Assembly (NCBI GenBank): GCA_030847615.1
Contig: JAUMIR010000001.1
Location: 249,119,187-249,183,186, forward strand
From: Gambelia wislizenii
Lineage: Eukaryota; Chordata; Lepidosauria; Squamata; Crotaphytidae
Direction of reading: 5' to 3'
DNA length: 64,000 nucleotides
The position numbers and the translations under genes are program-made. This document shows positions 23,753 through 34,128 of this stretch, one piece after another (the stretch's first letter is position 1; each line of letters starts with the position of its first letter). The notes below the pieces were generated by a model. It was not told the DNA's origin, made no database searches, and saw only the letters and a program-made list of their open reading frames with translations.

Positions 23753-25919
23753 TTAATGGCTGATTTCTTCACAGAATAGTGTTTTCTGTGCAGGAAACCA
23801 GTTTCCTGTGCAGAAATGTTACCTTCTGTGCAGAAGATGTAGTTTCCTGTGTAAAAAGTGCATTTTTCACACAGAATAAGTCCTCAGTGGCAAAGATTCC
23901 ATCCCTACTGCACTAAACATGGCTTGCTGTAAAAGAGATATAGAACAGTTTCCATGTTCAGTAGAACAAATAAAATGTTATTCAGCAGACGACTTCTTAA
24001 AAATGGACGGGCTGGGTTCTCACATAGATACCAGCAATCATGTCCTTTATTATGGTGGATTGGCCACAATAATGAAGTCTTGTGCAATATTATCCCAACT
24101 AAACTGGAACCTCTAGTAAGGAGAAATTAAGTGACCAGCTCTCATGTGTACAGAGTGTGAATATTCTACTCTCTCTGTTCAGAACACCTGATGTGTGATA
24201 GACAAATACTACAGTATACCTATAGTTCACTATAGCTGAACACAGAATTGGCAGTTCTTACAAGAAAACATTTTGGAAACTGGTTGAGGACTAGGGGTTA
24301 GTTAAGAGCCATTCTAGAAGCTGAACACATTGGCTTGACATGGATTTGAAGCAAAAGTTGGGGGGGGTGAGCAATCTCAGGGTAAAACAAAAGCAACATA
24401 TAGCATGGCCGAGATTTTGTTTTCAGGGGCAGCACTAAGATTAGGCAGAGTGAAGTGGCTGACTCAAGCTACAGATTACAGATGAAGATTTGAGAATATA
24501 CGCTCTTGATTGGGACCTGCCTTGTTTTAATGCAAAAAATGTGGGGGACCTGTGTGTGGAAAAATCAACCTCTAGTTGTCAACACACTGCTAAATGTAGT
24601 ATACTCCAGCAGAAAGGGGACATAGCCCACAGAAGGATATGGGGATCAAAAGGATCCCCCAGAAACCTGGAATTTTTCCATTCTCCCCCTAGATACACCC
24701 CAAATTGCTGGGTTTCATCCTGGGTGCCAAGGAAATACCAGATTTTTTGAGCTGCAAGACCACCAACTCTGTTGTTGATGAAACCACTACAGAAACAGTT
24801 TGTACACCTAAGATGTCAAAGGGTGAAGTGAGGAATTGTGGGGGGTGGGGGTGGAGCCTGTGGCCATGCTTTTCTAATAACTGGTCTAAAAGAAAAACTC
24901 ACCATGCATTTCCCCCCTGACTGTTTGGAATCCTTGAATAGAAATTTAAAATGGACACACGCAGCAAGAAAACAAGAAGGGACAACAAGCAATCCAACAA
25001 CCACCAGTATCATCCCTCTGTTTGTTTCTGCTTCAGAGCTAGCAAAAGCCAGTCTCACATTGGCCAGTAATGTGTTCAAATCTGAAGAGCCTCCTTGAGA
25101 GAAACCCAGGGTCTTGATCAAGTGAATTCACTGATCTCTCAGGTAACATCCAGCTCTCAGCTGTTCTCTTGCTCTCCCTGCCTCATGCCTTCCTGCCCTT
25201 GTCTAGACCACCATCTACTCTTTGCACCTGCTCTGATGTCTGTGGACAGGACAAGATGCCTTGCATTAGGGTTCGTATTCCTGGCTTGTTGTTGGGGTTG
25301 TACCATAGTGGCTACCTGAATTATTCTCTAGCAGCCAAGCTGGAACTCCCTTATTGACTCCCAGCCCAATTCTTGCAATCAACTATTAAGGGAGGAAATT
25401 CATGGCTCAGAGCCATGGAGAGGAACAGATCTTCTATGACACTGGTGGGAAATAAACAATCCAAGTTGGATAGGACTGATGTAGGCCAAAACGTCTGGAA
25501 TACTAAAGATTTCTTAGCTCTGCTCTATAGGAACTCACTTACTCAATGGTCCTTCATCTAGAATTTTTTTTAATTGAATGCAAACCCCTTATATCTGATA
25601 ACCCAGGATACAAAATCTAGATTGATTTGTTCTCAGTAGCCACTCAGCTACTATTGTCAGTTGGCCACTATTTTATTGCTCTTGATTAGTAAATCCATTT
25701 TAAAGCACCCAGAACCAGAATCTAGACAGCCAGTAAAGGTCAGAACCAAGATGTTTTTGATCTCTACCACCCCTCCCTCAATTAGGGTTCACTCCAGCTC
25801 AGCAGCTGGGCAAACTTAATCCCATGTCCTGCCTGTAGGGCAGTATTTTAAAATTATATTCTAAATCCTTTTGAAACCCTGTACACAATTAAAGAGAATC
25901 AGCGTGGTGATTTAATTTA

Positions 25920-26163
25920 AGAGCCAGTGTGGTATAGTGGTTTGAGCATTGGACTATGACTCTGAAGACCAGGGTTTGAATCCCCGCTTGGCTATGGAAA
26001 TTCACTGGTTGATCCTGGGCAAAACACACACTCTCAACCTCAGAGGAAAGTAAAGGCAACACACACACACACACACACACACACACGAACAAATCTTTCA
26101 ACAAACAAACAAACCCATTGCTGTAATTTGGAAATTACTTGAAGGCACACAGCAACAACACAA
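25920..26163 (+). repeat. tRNA-derived SINE with BovB-type tail and internal (AC)n
   Basis: A box TGGTATAGTGG (25930-25940) and B box GGTTTGAATCC (25973-25983) are clear. The body reads GATCCTGGGCAAAACACACA and CAGAGGAAAGTAAAGGCAA, then is interrupted by an expanded (AC)n at 26059-26086. The 3' part has ACTTGAAGGCACACAGCAAC and a CAACA tail. Confidence 0.87.
26059..26086. repeat. (AC)n microsatellite inside a SINE
   Basis: AC run of about 14 units grown from the CACACA segment of the host SINE. Confidence 0.95.
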
Positions 26164-26304
26164 CAATAGGTTTCAGATGAATATTAAATCTAGTAGTAGT
26201 AGCATTTCTGGAAATGCGGCTAAGACTGTCACTATGAAAAATATATACTTTCTCTCAGAGTCCTTTAACACAATACAGCAGTATGATTCCTGTTTACTTG
26301 CAAC

Positions 26305-26465
26305 AGCAACATCCTATGGAATCCTAGTATTTGCAGTTTAGGGAGGGACCTTTAGAATTCTCATCCGGAGGGTTCCTCTGGTGCCTCCCCAACTGCATAT
26401 CCCATAGTCACAAGGGATGTAGCCATGGCAGTTAAAGTGGAATCATTGTGTTGCAACTTTGAAGT
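26305..26465. mobile_element. Palindromic MITE, related to 19701-19905
   Basis: ACATCCTATGGAATCCTAGT at the left and AGCCATGGCAGTTAAAGTGG at the right recall the arms of the element at 19701-19905, but the copy is more decayed and its inner part differs. Confidence 0.5.
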
Positions 26466-27842
26466 GTGCAAGGGAAAAAAACATATAAAAATGGCAAATG
26501 TGCTTTTATCAAACACTTGTTGCCCACCCTTGCAAGGCAAATACAAAAGTGTTGCTGACATTTAAAACATTTCTTCATGAACTATCCAGCATGAATTGGC
26601 AACATGTAGAGAATTCTTTTTTCCATATAACAAGAACTGGTGACATGTAGTTGTTGTTTTCCTATCACAGATTTCCAAAATATGCTAAATGAATATTGGG
26701 AAATTACTTGCTTCCATTCTTACATGCAGTTAAATAATTTAATACCAGAACGCATACTCTGGGTGGCATCCTGGCTGTTAGTCCAAATTAGAGTAAACTC
26801 ATCTAATCAATTGTTTAATGGTGAGTCAAGGCATAGAGAAATCTAATGGATTCAACGGGCCTGCTCAGGACTAAAAGAGCATTTAGGTCATTGCAGGTAA
26901 ATAAGCCCACACACCAAGACATTTGCCCATAAACCAAGAGGTAATGAAACTGCATACCAAAGAACTACAAAGAGATCATCTCCTAATCCGCTAAAGCACT
27001 GGTGAGCCTGCTAGCCTCTTGTAAATAATCTTGTTCTAGATAATCAGTTTACCAAGGCATTCATTTTAAAATCAATCTGCAGTATCTTTTTCTAGTGACA
27101 CTTACAAAGTTTTCCAAAGAGACAGTAAGTGAGGTTTCTTTTTTTTAAAAAAAAATCCATAAAATAATGTTAAATAAATAATAAAATAAAATATGGAGCA
27201 GTATAAGCATGAATGACAGAAAGCACACAGCCAAACTGGCTTACATTTTCAATACAGAACTTCACCATTAATGTGGAAAGGTTGGGTCTAGAGATGAAGG
27301 AGTCCAGACTGTCTTTTCCCAGCTGCCTCTGCCCTATTAAAAACTGAATGCCTGAAGGGGGCCTCTGGTCATTATCATAAATGTGACTGATTTAGATCTA
27401 TTACAGGGTGGACAACTTCAGTGGGTCAAGGGCCAAGTTGCACTCCCATCAAAAATTAATTTAAATAGTTCCCCACCCACAAACCCAGTAAGTTATAAGA
27501 TGTTCACGCCTGCTTTTGAGAAAAAAAGAAAGAAAGAAAGATCAGCTCAGACCCTATTAAAACAAAATCCTGGACCTTGCTTTAGAGGAGAACTGTCTCT
27601 ACTGGAAGTTTCCAAGAACTGCAAGCCTCAGTTTTGGAGTATTTTTTTAGGTGAGGACAGGAGTGGCTAGAGACTACATAAACAGGCCAGGGGCTCATGC
27701 AGGCCATGGGCCACAAAACAGTCTCTGATCTAGATACTTGTAATGAAATAGAATATGAGTAGACAGACAGAGAGACAGACCTATCTGTCTCAAGATAATG
27801 GAAGATTGGTACCTGGCATATTACATGCCAGGAATCAAGTTA

Positions 27843-28312
27843 CAGTCGTCCCTTCACATTCGCGGGGGATAGGTTCCCCAGACCCCCGCGAATGTGAAAA
27901 TTCCGTGAATAATGATTGCCCTCCCCCTCCCCTGCCAAAGCGATCATGGGGCCTCCGGAGGCCCCATAGTCGCTTTCCCCCGCCTCCCTCCTCCCTTCCA
28001 AGGCCTTCACGGGGCCGCCGGAGACCCTCCCAAGGTGCCGTGGATGCCTCCCCAGCCCTCCCCCTCCTCCCAAGGCCTTCACGGGGCCTTCAAAGGCTCC
28101 ATGGATGCCTCCCCGGCACTCCCCCTCCTACCCAGGGCCTTCACGGAGCCTTCGAAGGCTCCGTGGAGGCCTCCCCAGCCCCCCTCCCTCCCAGGGCCTT
28201 CACGGGGCCTCCGGAGGCCCCTTGTCGCAGTTTTGGGAGGGAGGGGGGCCCTCCCAAAACCGTGAATATGAAAACCACGAATGCTAAGTTCGCGAATGTG
28301 GAGGGGCAACTG
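27843..28312. mobile_element. GC-rich Tigger-like MITE, short form (470 bp)
   Basis: TIRs: left CAGTCGTCCCTTCACATTCG, right CGAATGTGGAGGGGCAACTG, flanked by TA on both sides (27841-27842, 28313-28314). Inside lies a palindrome near each end (GGGGCCTCCGGAGGCCCC) and about four imperfect units with CCTTCACGGGGCC and TGGATGCCTCCCC. It is the same family as 32383-34075. It has no coding capacity; long frames here are a product of high GC. Confidence 0.85.
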
Positions 28313-29309
28313 TATATTTATGCATATATTTATGCATGTAATTTGATACTTGCATTGCATTTTTTCTGTTGTTTTATCTTATAAACAACTAAACTTCACT
28401 ACTGTAATAAAACGATTTCAGCAGTGATAGAATTATTGATTCCAGTCAGCAGCAAGTGACCGGAATTTGCCAAGATGAGATTTGTATCAATGCCAATTCA
28501 CTTTATAGGAGCACCAAGCTGCTGTTAACAATTCACTGAAATGATTGCAAAAATGCTGGGTAGGTCAAACAGATAGTGTCTAGCAGAAGAAAGATTCATT
28601 TTCCAGAGATGTCCAGTAGAAGCTGATGTTGAAAGGCAACACAGAAATTCTCTACATAAATATAGTATGCTCCATGTATTCCACAATTTTTAATGTTACT
28701 TTTTAGATGTTATTATTGGTTTTGCAATTTTATATTTGTTGGCTGCTAGTGGACAGAAGGAGAGAATATCACAGTTTTGATGCTTTGGAGTCTTAGCTAA
28801 ATCCTTCCAAGTATAACGTACCTACAACTTTTCTCCCTTTATTACAAATAATTCCATAATCTAAGCAATTTACTACCAAAAATGCTGTTTCAGTTGATAG
28901 TTGATGATTCTATGTTTTTTCAAACTTACCAGCTGTGTGTGTGTGTGTCCCCATCCATCCATGTGTATTGCTGGGGCTGGGCTTTTTGTTCTCTACTGCC
29001 TTTGATAAACAGTCTTAACTGAAGACTTGAGGCGCTCAGAAGCCTTTCAAATTTTTCCATAACCTCACCCCCATTTCTGGTTTAGTTTTTGAAAAAAATA
29101 TTTTTTATCATGTAACAGATTGTGATTTATTATAGACAGTTTTCGTATATCTGCCCAAAAACTTATTGCACAGCCATAAAATCAATATAATACCCCCTAC
29201 TCTCACCAATATAAAACAAAACAGAAACAAAACATTGCTTGAAAAAAAAAGACCAAAAATGCTTTAAAAGCCGAAAGGGAACACAGAATAAGGCAGATGT
29301 GAATGCTTG

Positions 29310-29760
29310 TCAAGAACTCAGTAAGGATGGAGCCAAGCTGACTTCCCTAGGGAGGGAGTTACATAACTGAGGTGGTGCTACACAGAAAGCCCCTTCTCAG
29401 GTACTCAGCAACCCAGAAAATCAGGAAGGTGGGGCATGCAATAAAATGTTAAGAATCACAAAATCCAGGCAAGCTCATACCAAAAAAGTTGGTCTATCGG
29501 GTATTCTTGCCTTAAGCCATTTAGAGCTTTGTAGGTCAAAATCAGCACCTTGAAGAAGCACTAAAGTAAGTTGGAAGCCAATGAGGTTGGTACAAGACTA
29601 AGGATAAGTCTTGCCAGGCAACAATTGGGCCACTGAATTTTCACTAGCTGTAGCTTCTGAACATTTTTTAAGAATATCTCCAAGTAGAGAATATTACTAT
29701 AGACTCACTGAGAGGTAACTGAGGCATGAATCACTGTGACTAGATCTGCCTTTCCCAGGG
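29310..29760. repeat. LINE-derived interspersed repeat (decayed)
   Basis: Contains AGCCATTTAGAGCTTTGTAG, GTCAAAATCAGCACCTTGAA, GCCAATGAGG and CTGTAGCTTCTGAACATTTT, then GAGGTAACTGAGGCATGAATC. This series of blocks is common in squamate genomes, probably from a LINE. I could not fix the clade or orientation. Confidence 0.45.
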
Positions 29761-30177
29761 AGGGCACCTCTGCCACACCAGCTGAAGCAGAGTGAAGGTT
29801 TTACTGAAGATGGGAAAACAAATAAGGGGTATAAATGAGGAATAGGTGGCATGCAGCCCTTCTCTCTGGAAGCTCCAGACCTCCTCCCACAGTTGATTTG
29901 CAAAACAACAAAAATCACACTCCTGGATACATCTAGGATGTGTGATTCTCTTGTAAAGGGAGGCATGTAGCCTTCTGCAATGACTTTTTCATGAGCCAGA
30001 AATCTGTGGGGGGGGGGGAGGTCTTAAGTAAAAACACACAACAAAAATGAGTCTCCAGCCACTTTTATTTTTTTTTAATGGAAAAACCATATTCCTGGCA
30101 GAGGGGTAGGCCACAATGAGTACTAGTGTGTGTGAAAACTGCCCCCCCCCATACTTACTGACATCTGTGGCATAAAT

Positions 30178-30498
30178 AGAATCATAGAATCATATCTGTG
30201 GCATAAATAGAATCATAGAATCATAGAGTTGGACGAGACCACAAGGGCCAGCTAGTGCAACCCCTTGCCCTGCAGGAATACACAAAGCACTCCCAACAGA
30301 TGGCCATCCAGCCTCTGTTTAAAAACCTATGAGGCAGCACATTCCACTGCCAAATAGCAATTACTGTCAGGAAGTTCTTCCTAATTTTTAGGTGGAATCT
30401 CCTTTCCTGTAGTTTGAATCCACTGTTCCATGTTCTAGTCTCTGGACAGCAGAGAACAAGCTTGGTCCATCCTCAATATGACGTCCATTCAAATATTT
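30178..30498 (-). mobile_element. CR1 LINE 3' end fragment
   Basis: Has the CR1 3'-UTR blocks on the minus strand: repeated ATAGAATCATAGAATCAT at the 3' terminus, then GAGACCACAAGGGCCAGCTA, GATGGCCATCCAGCCTCTGT and GGAAGTTCTTCCTAA. A 29-bp segment (TCTGTGGCATAAATAGAATC and following) is directly duplicated at about 30166-30224 at the 3' end. It abuts a second CR1 3' end at 30499. Confidence 0.85.
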
Positions 30499-30832
30499 CA
30501 TAGAATTATAGAATCATAGAATTGTAGAGTTGGAAGAGACCACGACGGCCATCCAGTCCAACCCCCTGCCACTCAGGGAATCTTGATCAAAGCATCCCCG
30601 ACAGATGGCAATCCAGCCTCTGTTTTAAGACCTCCAAGGAAGGAGACCCCCACCACGCTACGAGGGAGTCATGTCAACTCTTAAGCTTCTCTTCCCCAGG
30701 TTAAACATACCCAGCTCCCTAAGCCACTCCTCATAGGCCAAGTCTTCCAGACCTCCCACCATCCTGGTTGGCCTCCTCTGGACTCATTCCAGTTTGTCAA
30801 TATCCTTCTTGTACTGCAGTGCTCAGAACTGG
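30499..30832 (-). mobile_element. Main CR1 LINE, 3'-UTR segment
   Basis: The 3' end of the CR1 copy that hosts the nested stack. It shows ATAGAATTATAGAATCATAG at the terminus, GTTGGAAGAGACCACGACGG, CATCCAGTCCAACCCCCTGC, and the block CCTGGTTGGCCTCCTCTGGA. It is cut at 30832 by a solo LTR; the CR1 text resumes at 31259 with the shared ACTGG. Confidence 0.9.
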
Positions 30833-31258
30833 TGTCAGGGGATGATAGGACACTCAGTCCCCGGCAGAAGCCAAAAACTATCTCAGCAGTCTTAGTAGCA
30901 AACCGTTCCCAAGTATATCCACACACAGAGTGTTTGACATCCAAATAAGCAGGAGGCACTTTTATCTTCAAAGTCAAGCAGTTGCAATATGTACAAATAT
31001 TTACAACTGAAGGACAAACTGCTTCACCAGGCATCAGCATTCACAAGAAGAAGAGAGGTGAGCTCCATTCTGAGCTCTCTTATATACACAGTTACAGGGC
31101 ATTGGCTTACTCAATCACATGATCTTACACACCAATAAGAACCCTCCTTCTGTAGCTGTGGCATGACTAGGCAGTTCATGGAGTCAGCCATTATGATTCA
31201 GCACGACTCTGCAGTTGTTTGGTCATTTTATAATGAGTTCAGTCATTAACTCCTGACA
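30833..31258 (-). mobile_element. Solo LTR, 426 bp, 5-bp target duplication
   Basis: Bounded by the perfect inverted repeat TGTCAGG...CCTGACA and flanked by ACTGG on both sides (30828-30832, 31259-31263); removing it restores continuous CR1. On the minus strand GCCAAT (31106-31101) lies about 15-20 bp upstream of a TATATAAG box (about 31087-31078), a normal LTR promoter layout, which sets the orientation. No internal region remains, so this is a recombined solo LTR. A 5-bp duplication fits Gypsy-type LTR retrotransposons or some endogenous retroviruses; the family is not resolved. Confidence 0.9.
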
Positions 31259-31263
31259 ACTGG

Positions 31264-31975
31264 ACACAGTATTCCAGGTGAGGTCTGACCAAAGCAGAAT
31301 ACAGTGGCACTATTACTTCCCTTGATCTAGACACTATACTCTTTTTGATGCAGCCTAGAATCCCATTGGCTTTTTTAGCTGCCACATCATACTGCTGACT
31401 CATGTTCACTTGTGGTCCACTAAGACTCCTAGATCCCTTTTGCATGTACTGCCATCAAGCCAGGTGTCGCCCATCCTATATCTGTGCATTTCATTTTTAC
31501 TGCCCAAGTCTAGTATCCTATATTTCTCCCTGTTGAAATTCATTTTGTTAGTTTTGGCCCAGCTTTCTAATCTGTTCAGGTCATTTTGGATTTTGATCCT
31601 GTCCTCTGGGGTATTAGCTACTCCTCCTAATTTTCTGTCATCTGCAAACTTGATAAGAATGCCTTCTATTTCATTATCCAAGTAATTGATAAAGATGTTG
31701 AATAGAACTGGGCCCAGGACAGAACCCTGTGGAACCCCAGTCACTTCTTCCCAGGATGAAGAGGAGCCATTGGTGACTATACTTTGTGTCTGGTTGGTCA
31801 ACCAATTACAAATCCACCTGATAGTCACATTGTCTAGGCCACATGTTACTAACTTTTTTGCAAGAATATCATGGAAGACCTTGCCAAAGGCCTTATTAAA
31901 ATCAAGATAAACTACACCAACAGCATTCCCTTCATCTACCAAGTTTGTAATTCTATTAAAAAAGAGATAAGATTA
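31264..31975 (-). pseudogene. CR1 reverse transcriptase fragment (ORF2)
   Basis: Minus-strand remnant of CR1 ORF2. The best frame is 31942-31406, with VVYLDFNKAFGKVFHDILAK (RT motif with Asp), GVPQGSVLGPVLFNIFIN, and FADDRKLGG as the catalytic FADD box. A frame shift leads to 31445-31239, which holds the C-terminal [19 protein letters not shown] and [14 protein letters not shown] blocks typical of CR1. The element is truncated and interrupted by the LTR (30833), a Penelope-like fragment (31976) and an L1 (32321), so no active protein is possible. Confidence 0.92.
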
Positions 31976-32140
31976 TCCATGGTTTTTTTCTGGGTTGTGA
32001 GGCTGTGTTCTCTGAAGATGCCAGCCACAGATGCAGGTGAAACATCAGAAAGAAACTCTTCCAGAACACAGCCTCATAGCCCAGAAAAAAACCATGGAAA
32101 ACCTATGGATGCCGGCTGTGAAAGTCTTCAACTTCACAAA
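31976..32140. mobile_element. Penelope-like terminal fragment, 165 bp, 10-bp duplication
   Basis: Inserted in CR1 with a perfect 10-bp target duplication GATAAGATTA (31966-31975 and 32141-32150). It contains a 34-bp imperfect inverted repeat (31978-32011 with 32063-32096, including GGCTGTGTTCT and AGAACACAGCC). Between the arms lies CTGAAGA (32012-32018), a short stem-loop and GAAAC (32039-32043), arranged as in a hammerhead ribozyme core. Penelope-like elements are known to carry hammerhead motifs in their terminal repeats; the assignment is inferred from that and from motif memory. Confidence 0.65.
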
Positions 32141-32150
32141 GATAAGATTA

Positions 32151-32320
32151 GTTTGACATGACTTGTTTTTGAGAAACCCATGTTGACGTTTATTGATCAC
32201 AGCATTCCTTTCTAAGTGCTTACAGCCTGTCTGTTTAATGATCTGCTCTAGAACTTTTCCTGGTATTAATGCCAGGCTGACTAGGCGGTAATTATTTGGG
32301 TCTTCTTTTTCCCCCCTTTT
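32151..32320 (-). mobile_element. Main CR1 LINE, segment up to the L1 insertion
   Basis: CR1 text resumes after the second GATAAGATTA with GAGAAACCCATGTTGACG, GATCTGCTCTAGAACTTTTC and GACTAGGCGGTAATTATTTG. It breaks at 32320 and resumes at 41403 with GAAGAAGAGGACAATATTTA. Confidence 0.9.
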
Positions 32321-32342
32321 CTTTTTTTTATATTTTTGTTAT

Positions 32343-32382
<40 letters not shown>
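32321..32382 (-). mobile_element. 3' end of the nested L1, with (TA)n
   Basis: The T-rich start (minus-strand A tail) is followed by a (TA)n tract at 32345-32382. Together with 34076-34128 and 38109-41382 it forms one L1 inserted in CR1. The flanks TCTTCTTTTTCCCCCCTTTT (32301-32320) and TCTTCTCCCCCCCCCCTTTT (41383-41402) match at 16 of 20 positions and are the likely target duplication. Confidence 0.75.
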
Positions 32383-32385
<3 letters not shown>

Positions 32386-34075
32386 TCGTCCCTTCACATT
32401 CGCGAATAACGACTGCCCCCCCTCCCCCACTATAGCGACCATGGGGCCTCCGGAGGCCCCATAGTCGCTTCCTCCAGCATCCCCACTCCCTCCCTAGGCC
32501 TTCCCGGGGCCTCTGGAGACCCTCCCGAGGCCCCGTGGATGCCTCCCCAGCCCTCCCACCTCCCGCCCAAGCCCTCAACGGGGCCTCCGGAGAGTCTCCG
32601 GAGACCCCGCGGAGGCCTCTCACGGCCCTCCCCTCTCCCTCCCAGGCCTTCATGGGGCCTCCGGAGCATCTCCGGAGGCCCCATGGAGGCCTCTCACGGC
32701 CTCCCCCCTCCCTTCCCGGGCCTTCGTGGGGCCTAGCAAGGCCCCGCGGAGGCCTCTCCCAGCCTCCTCCCTCCCTCCCCGGGCCTTCGTGGGGCCTAGC
32801 TAGGCCCCGCGAAGGCTTCTCCAGGCCCTCCTCCCTCCCTCACCGGTCCTTCGTGGGGCCTCCGGAGCATCTCCGGAGGCCCCATGGAGGCCTCTCCCAG
32901 CCTCCCCACTCCCTCCCCGGGCCTTCGTGGGGCCTAGCAAGGCCCCACGGAGGCCGCTCCCAGCCCTCCCCCCTCCTTCCCGGGCCTTCGTGGGGCCTCC
33001 GGAGTGTCTCCGGAGGCCCCATGGAGGCCTCCCCGGCCCTCCCCACCCCCTCCCCAGGCCTTCATGGGGCCTCCGGAGCGTCTCCGGAGGCCCAATGGAG
33101 GCCTCTCCCGGCCTCCCCCCTCCCTCCCCGGGCCTTCGTGGGGCCTAGCAAGGCCCCGCGGAGGCCTCTCCCGGCCTCCCCCTCCCTCTCCAGGCCTTCG
33201 TGGGGCCTAGCAAGGCCCCGCGGAGGCCTCTCCGGGCCCTCCCCCTCCCTCCCCAGGCCTTCGTGGGGCCTAGCAAGGCCCCGCAGAGGCCTCTCCCGGC
33301 CTCCCCTCTCCCTCCCCGGGCCTTCATGGGGCCTAGCAAGGCCCCACGGAGGCCTCTCCCGGCCTCCCCCCTCCCTACCCGGGCTTTCGTGGGGCCTAGC
33401 AAGGCCCCGCGGAGGCCTCTCCCGGCCTCCCCCCTCCTCCCCCGGGCCTTCGTGGGGCCTCCGGAGCATCTCCGGAGGCCCCACGGAGGCCTCCCCGGCC
33501 CTCCCCACCCCCTCCCCGGGCCTTCATGGGGCCTCCGGAGCGTCTCCGGAGGCCCCATGGAGGCCTCCCCTGGCCCTCCCCGCTCCCTCCCAGGCCTCCA
33601 TGGGGCCTCCGGAGCGTCTCCGGAGGCCCCATGGAGGCCTCCCCAGCCCTCCCCCAGGCCTTCATGGGGCCTCCGGAGCGTCCCCGGAGGCCCCATGGAG
33701 GCCTCTCCCCGCCTCCCCCCTCCCTCCCCGGGCCTTCGTGGGGCCTCTGGAGCGTCTCCGGAGGCCCCATGGAGGCCTCTCCCGGCCCTCCCCCCTCCCT
33801 CCCCAGGCCTTCGTGGGGCCTCCGGAGCGTCTCCGGAGGCCCCATGGAGGCCTCCCCAGCCCTCCCCCTCCCTTCCAAGGCCTTCGCGGGGCCTCCGGAG
33901 GGTCTCCAAAGGCCCCGTGGAGGTCTCCCCTGCCCTCCCCGCTCCCTCCCAGGGCTTTCACGGGGCCTCTGGAGGCCCCGTGTCGCGGTTTTGGGGGGGC
34001 CCGTGAGGGCCCCTCGCAAAACCGCGAATAATCGAAACCGCGAATGTCAAATTCGCGAATGTGGAGGGGCGACTG
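32383..34075. mobile_element. GC-rich Tigger-like MITE with expanded minisatellite core (1,693 bp)
   Basis: TIRs: left CAGTCGTCCCTTCACATTCG, right CGAATGTGGAGGGGCGACTG, with TA on both sides (32381-32382, 34076-34077). The core is a tandem array of about 20 units in two forms: one of about 74-75 bp with the palindrome GCCTCCGGAGCGTCTCCGG, and one of about 62-63 bp in which that segment is replaced by GCCTAGCAAGGCC. All share GGAGGCCTCTCCC and GGGCCTTCGTGGGG. It is extremely GC- and CpG-rich. Long open frames exist on both strands (for example 32535-34031), but they are repeat artefacts. The short form is at 27843-28312. Confidence 0.9.
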
Positions 34076-34077
34076 TA

Positions 34078-34128
34078 CACACACACACACATATACACAT
34101 ACATATATAGATACTTATATTGACTCAT
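34078..34128. repeat. (AC)n/(TA)-rich microsatellite in L1 3' region
   Basis: AC and AT repeats, then ATACTTATATTGACTCAT. It ends with the 10-bp target duplication ATTGACTCAT (34119-34128) of the RTE-like LINE. Confidence 0.85.

Noticed and set aside
25920..25995. A tRNA gene
   Set aside because: A and B boxes are present but no cloverleaf closes and the sequence continues into a SINE body.
27755..28384. A 209-codon frame
   Set aside because: Covers the short GC-rich MITE; composition is repeat-driven.
32535..34031. A 498-codon proline-rich protein
   Set aside because: It lies wholly inside the GC-rich MITE minisatellite and has equally open frames on the other strand.
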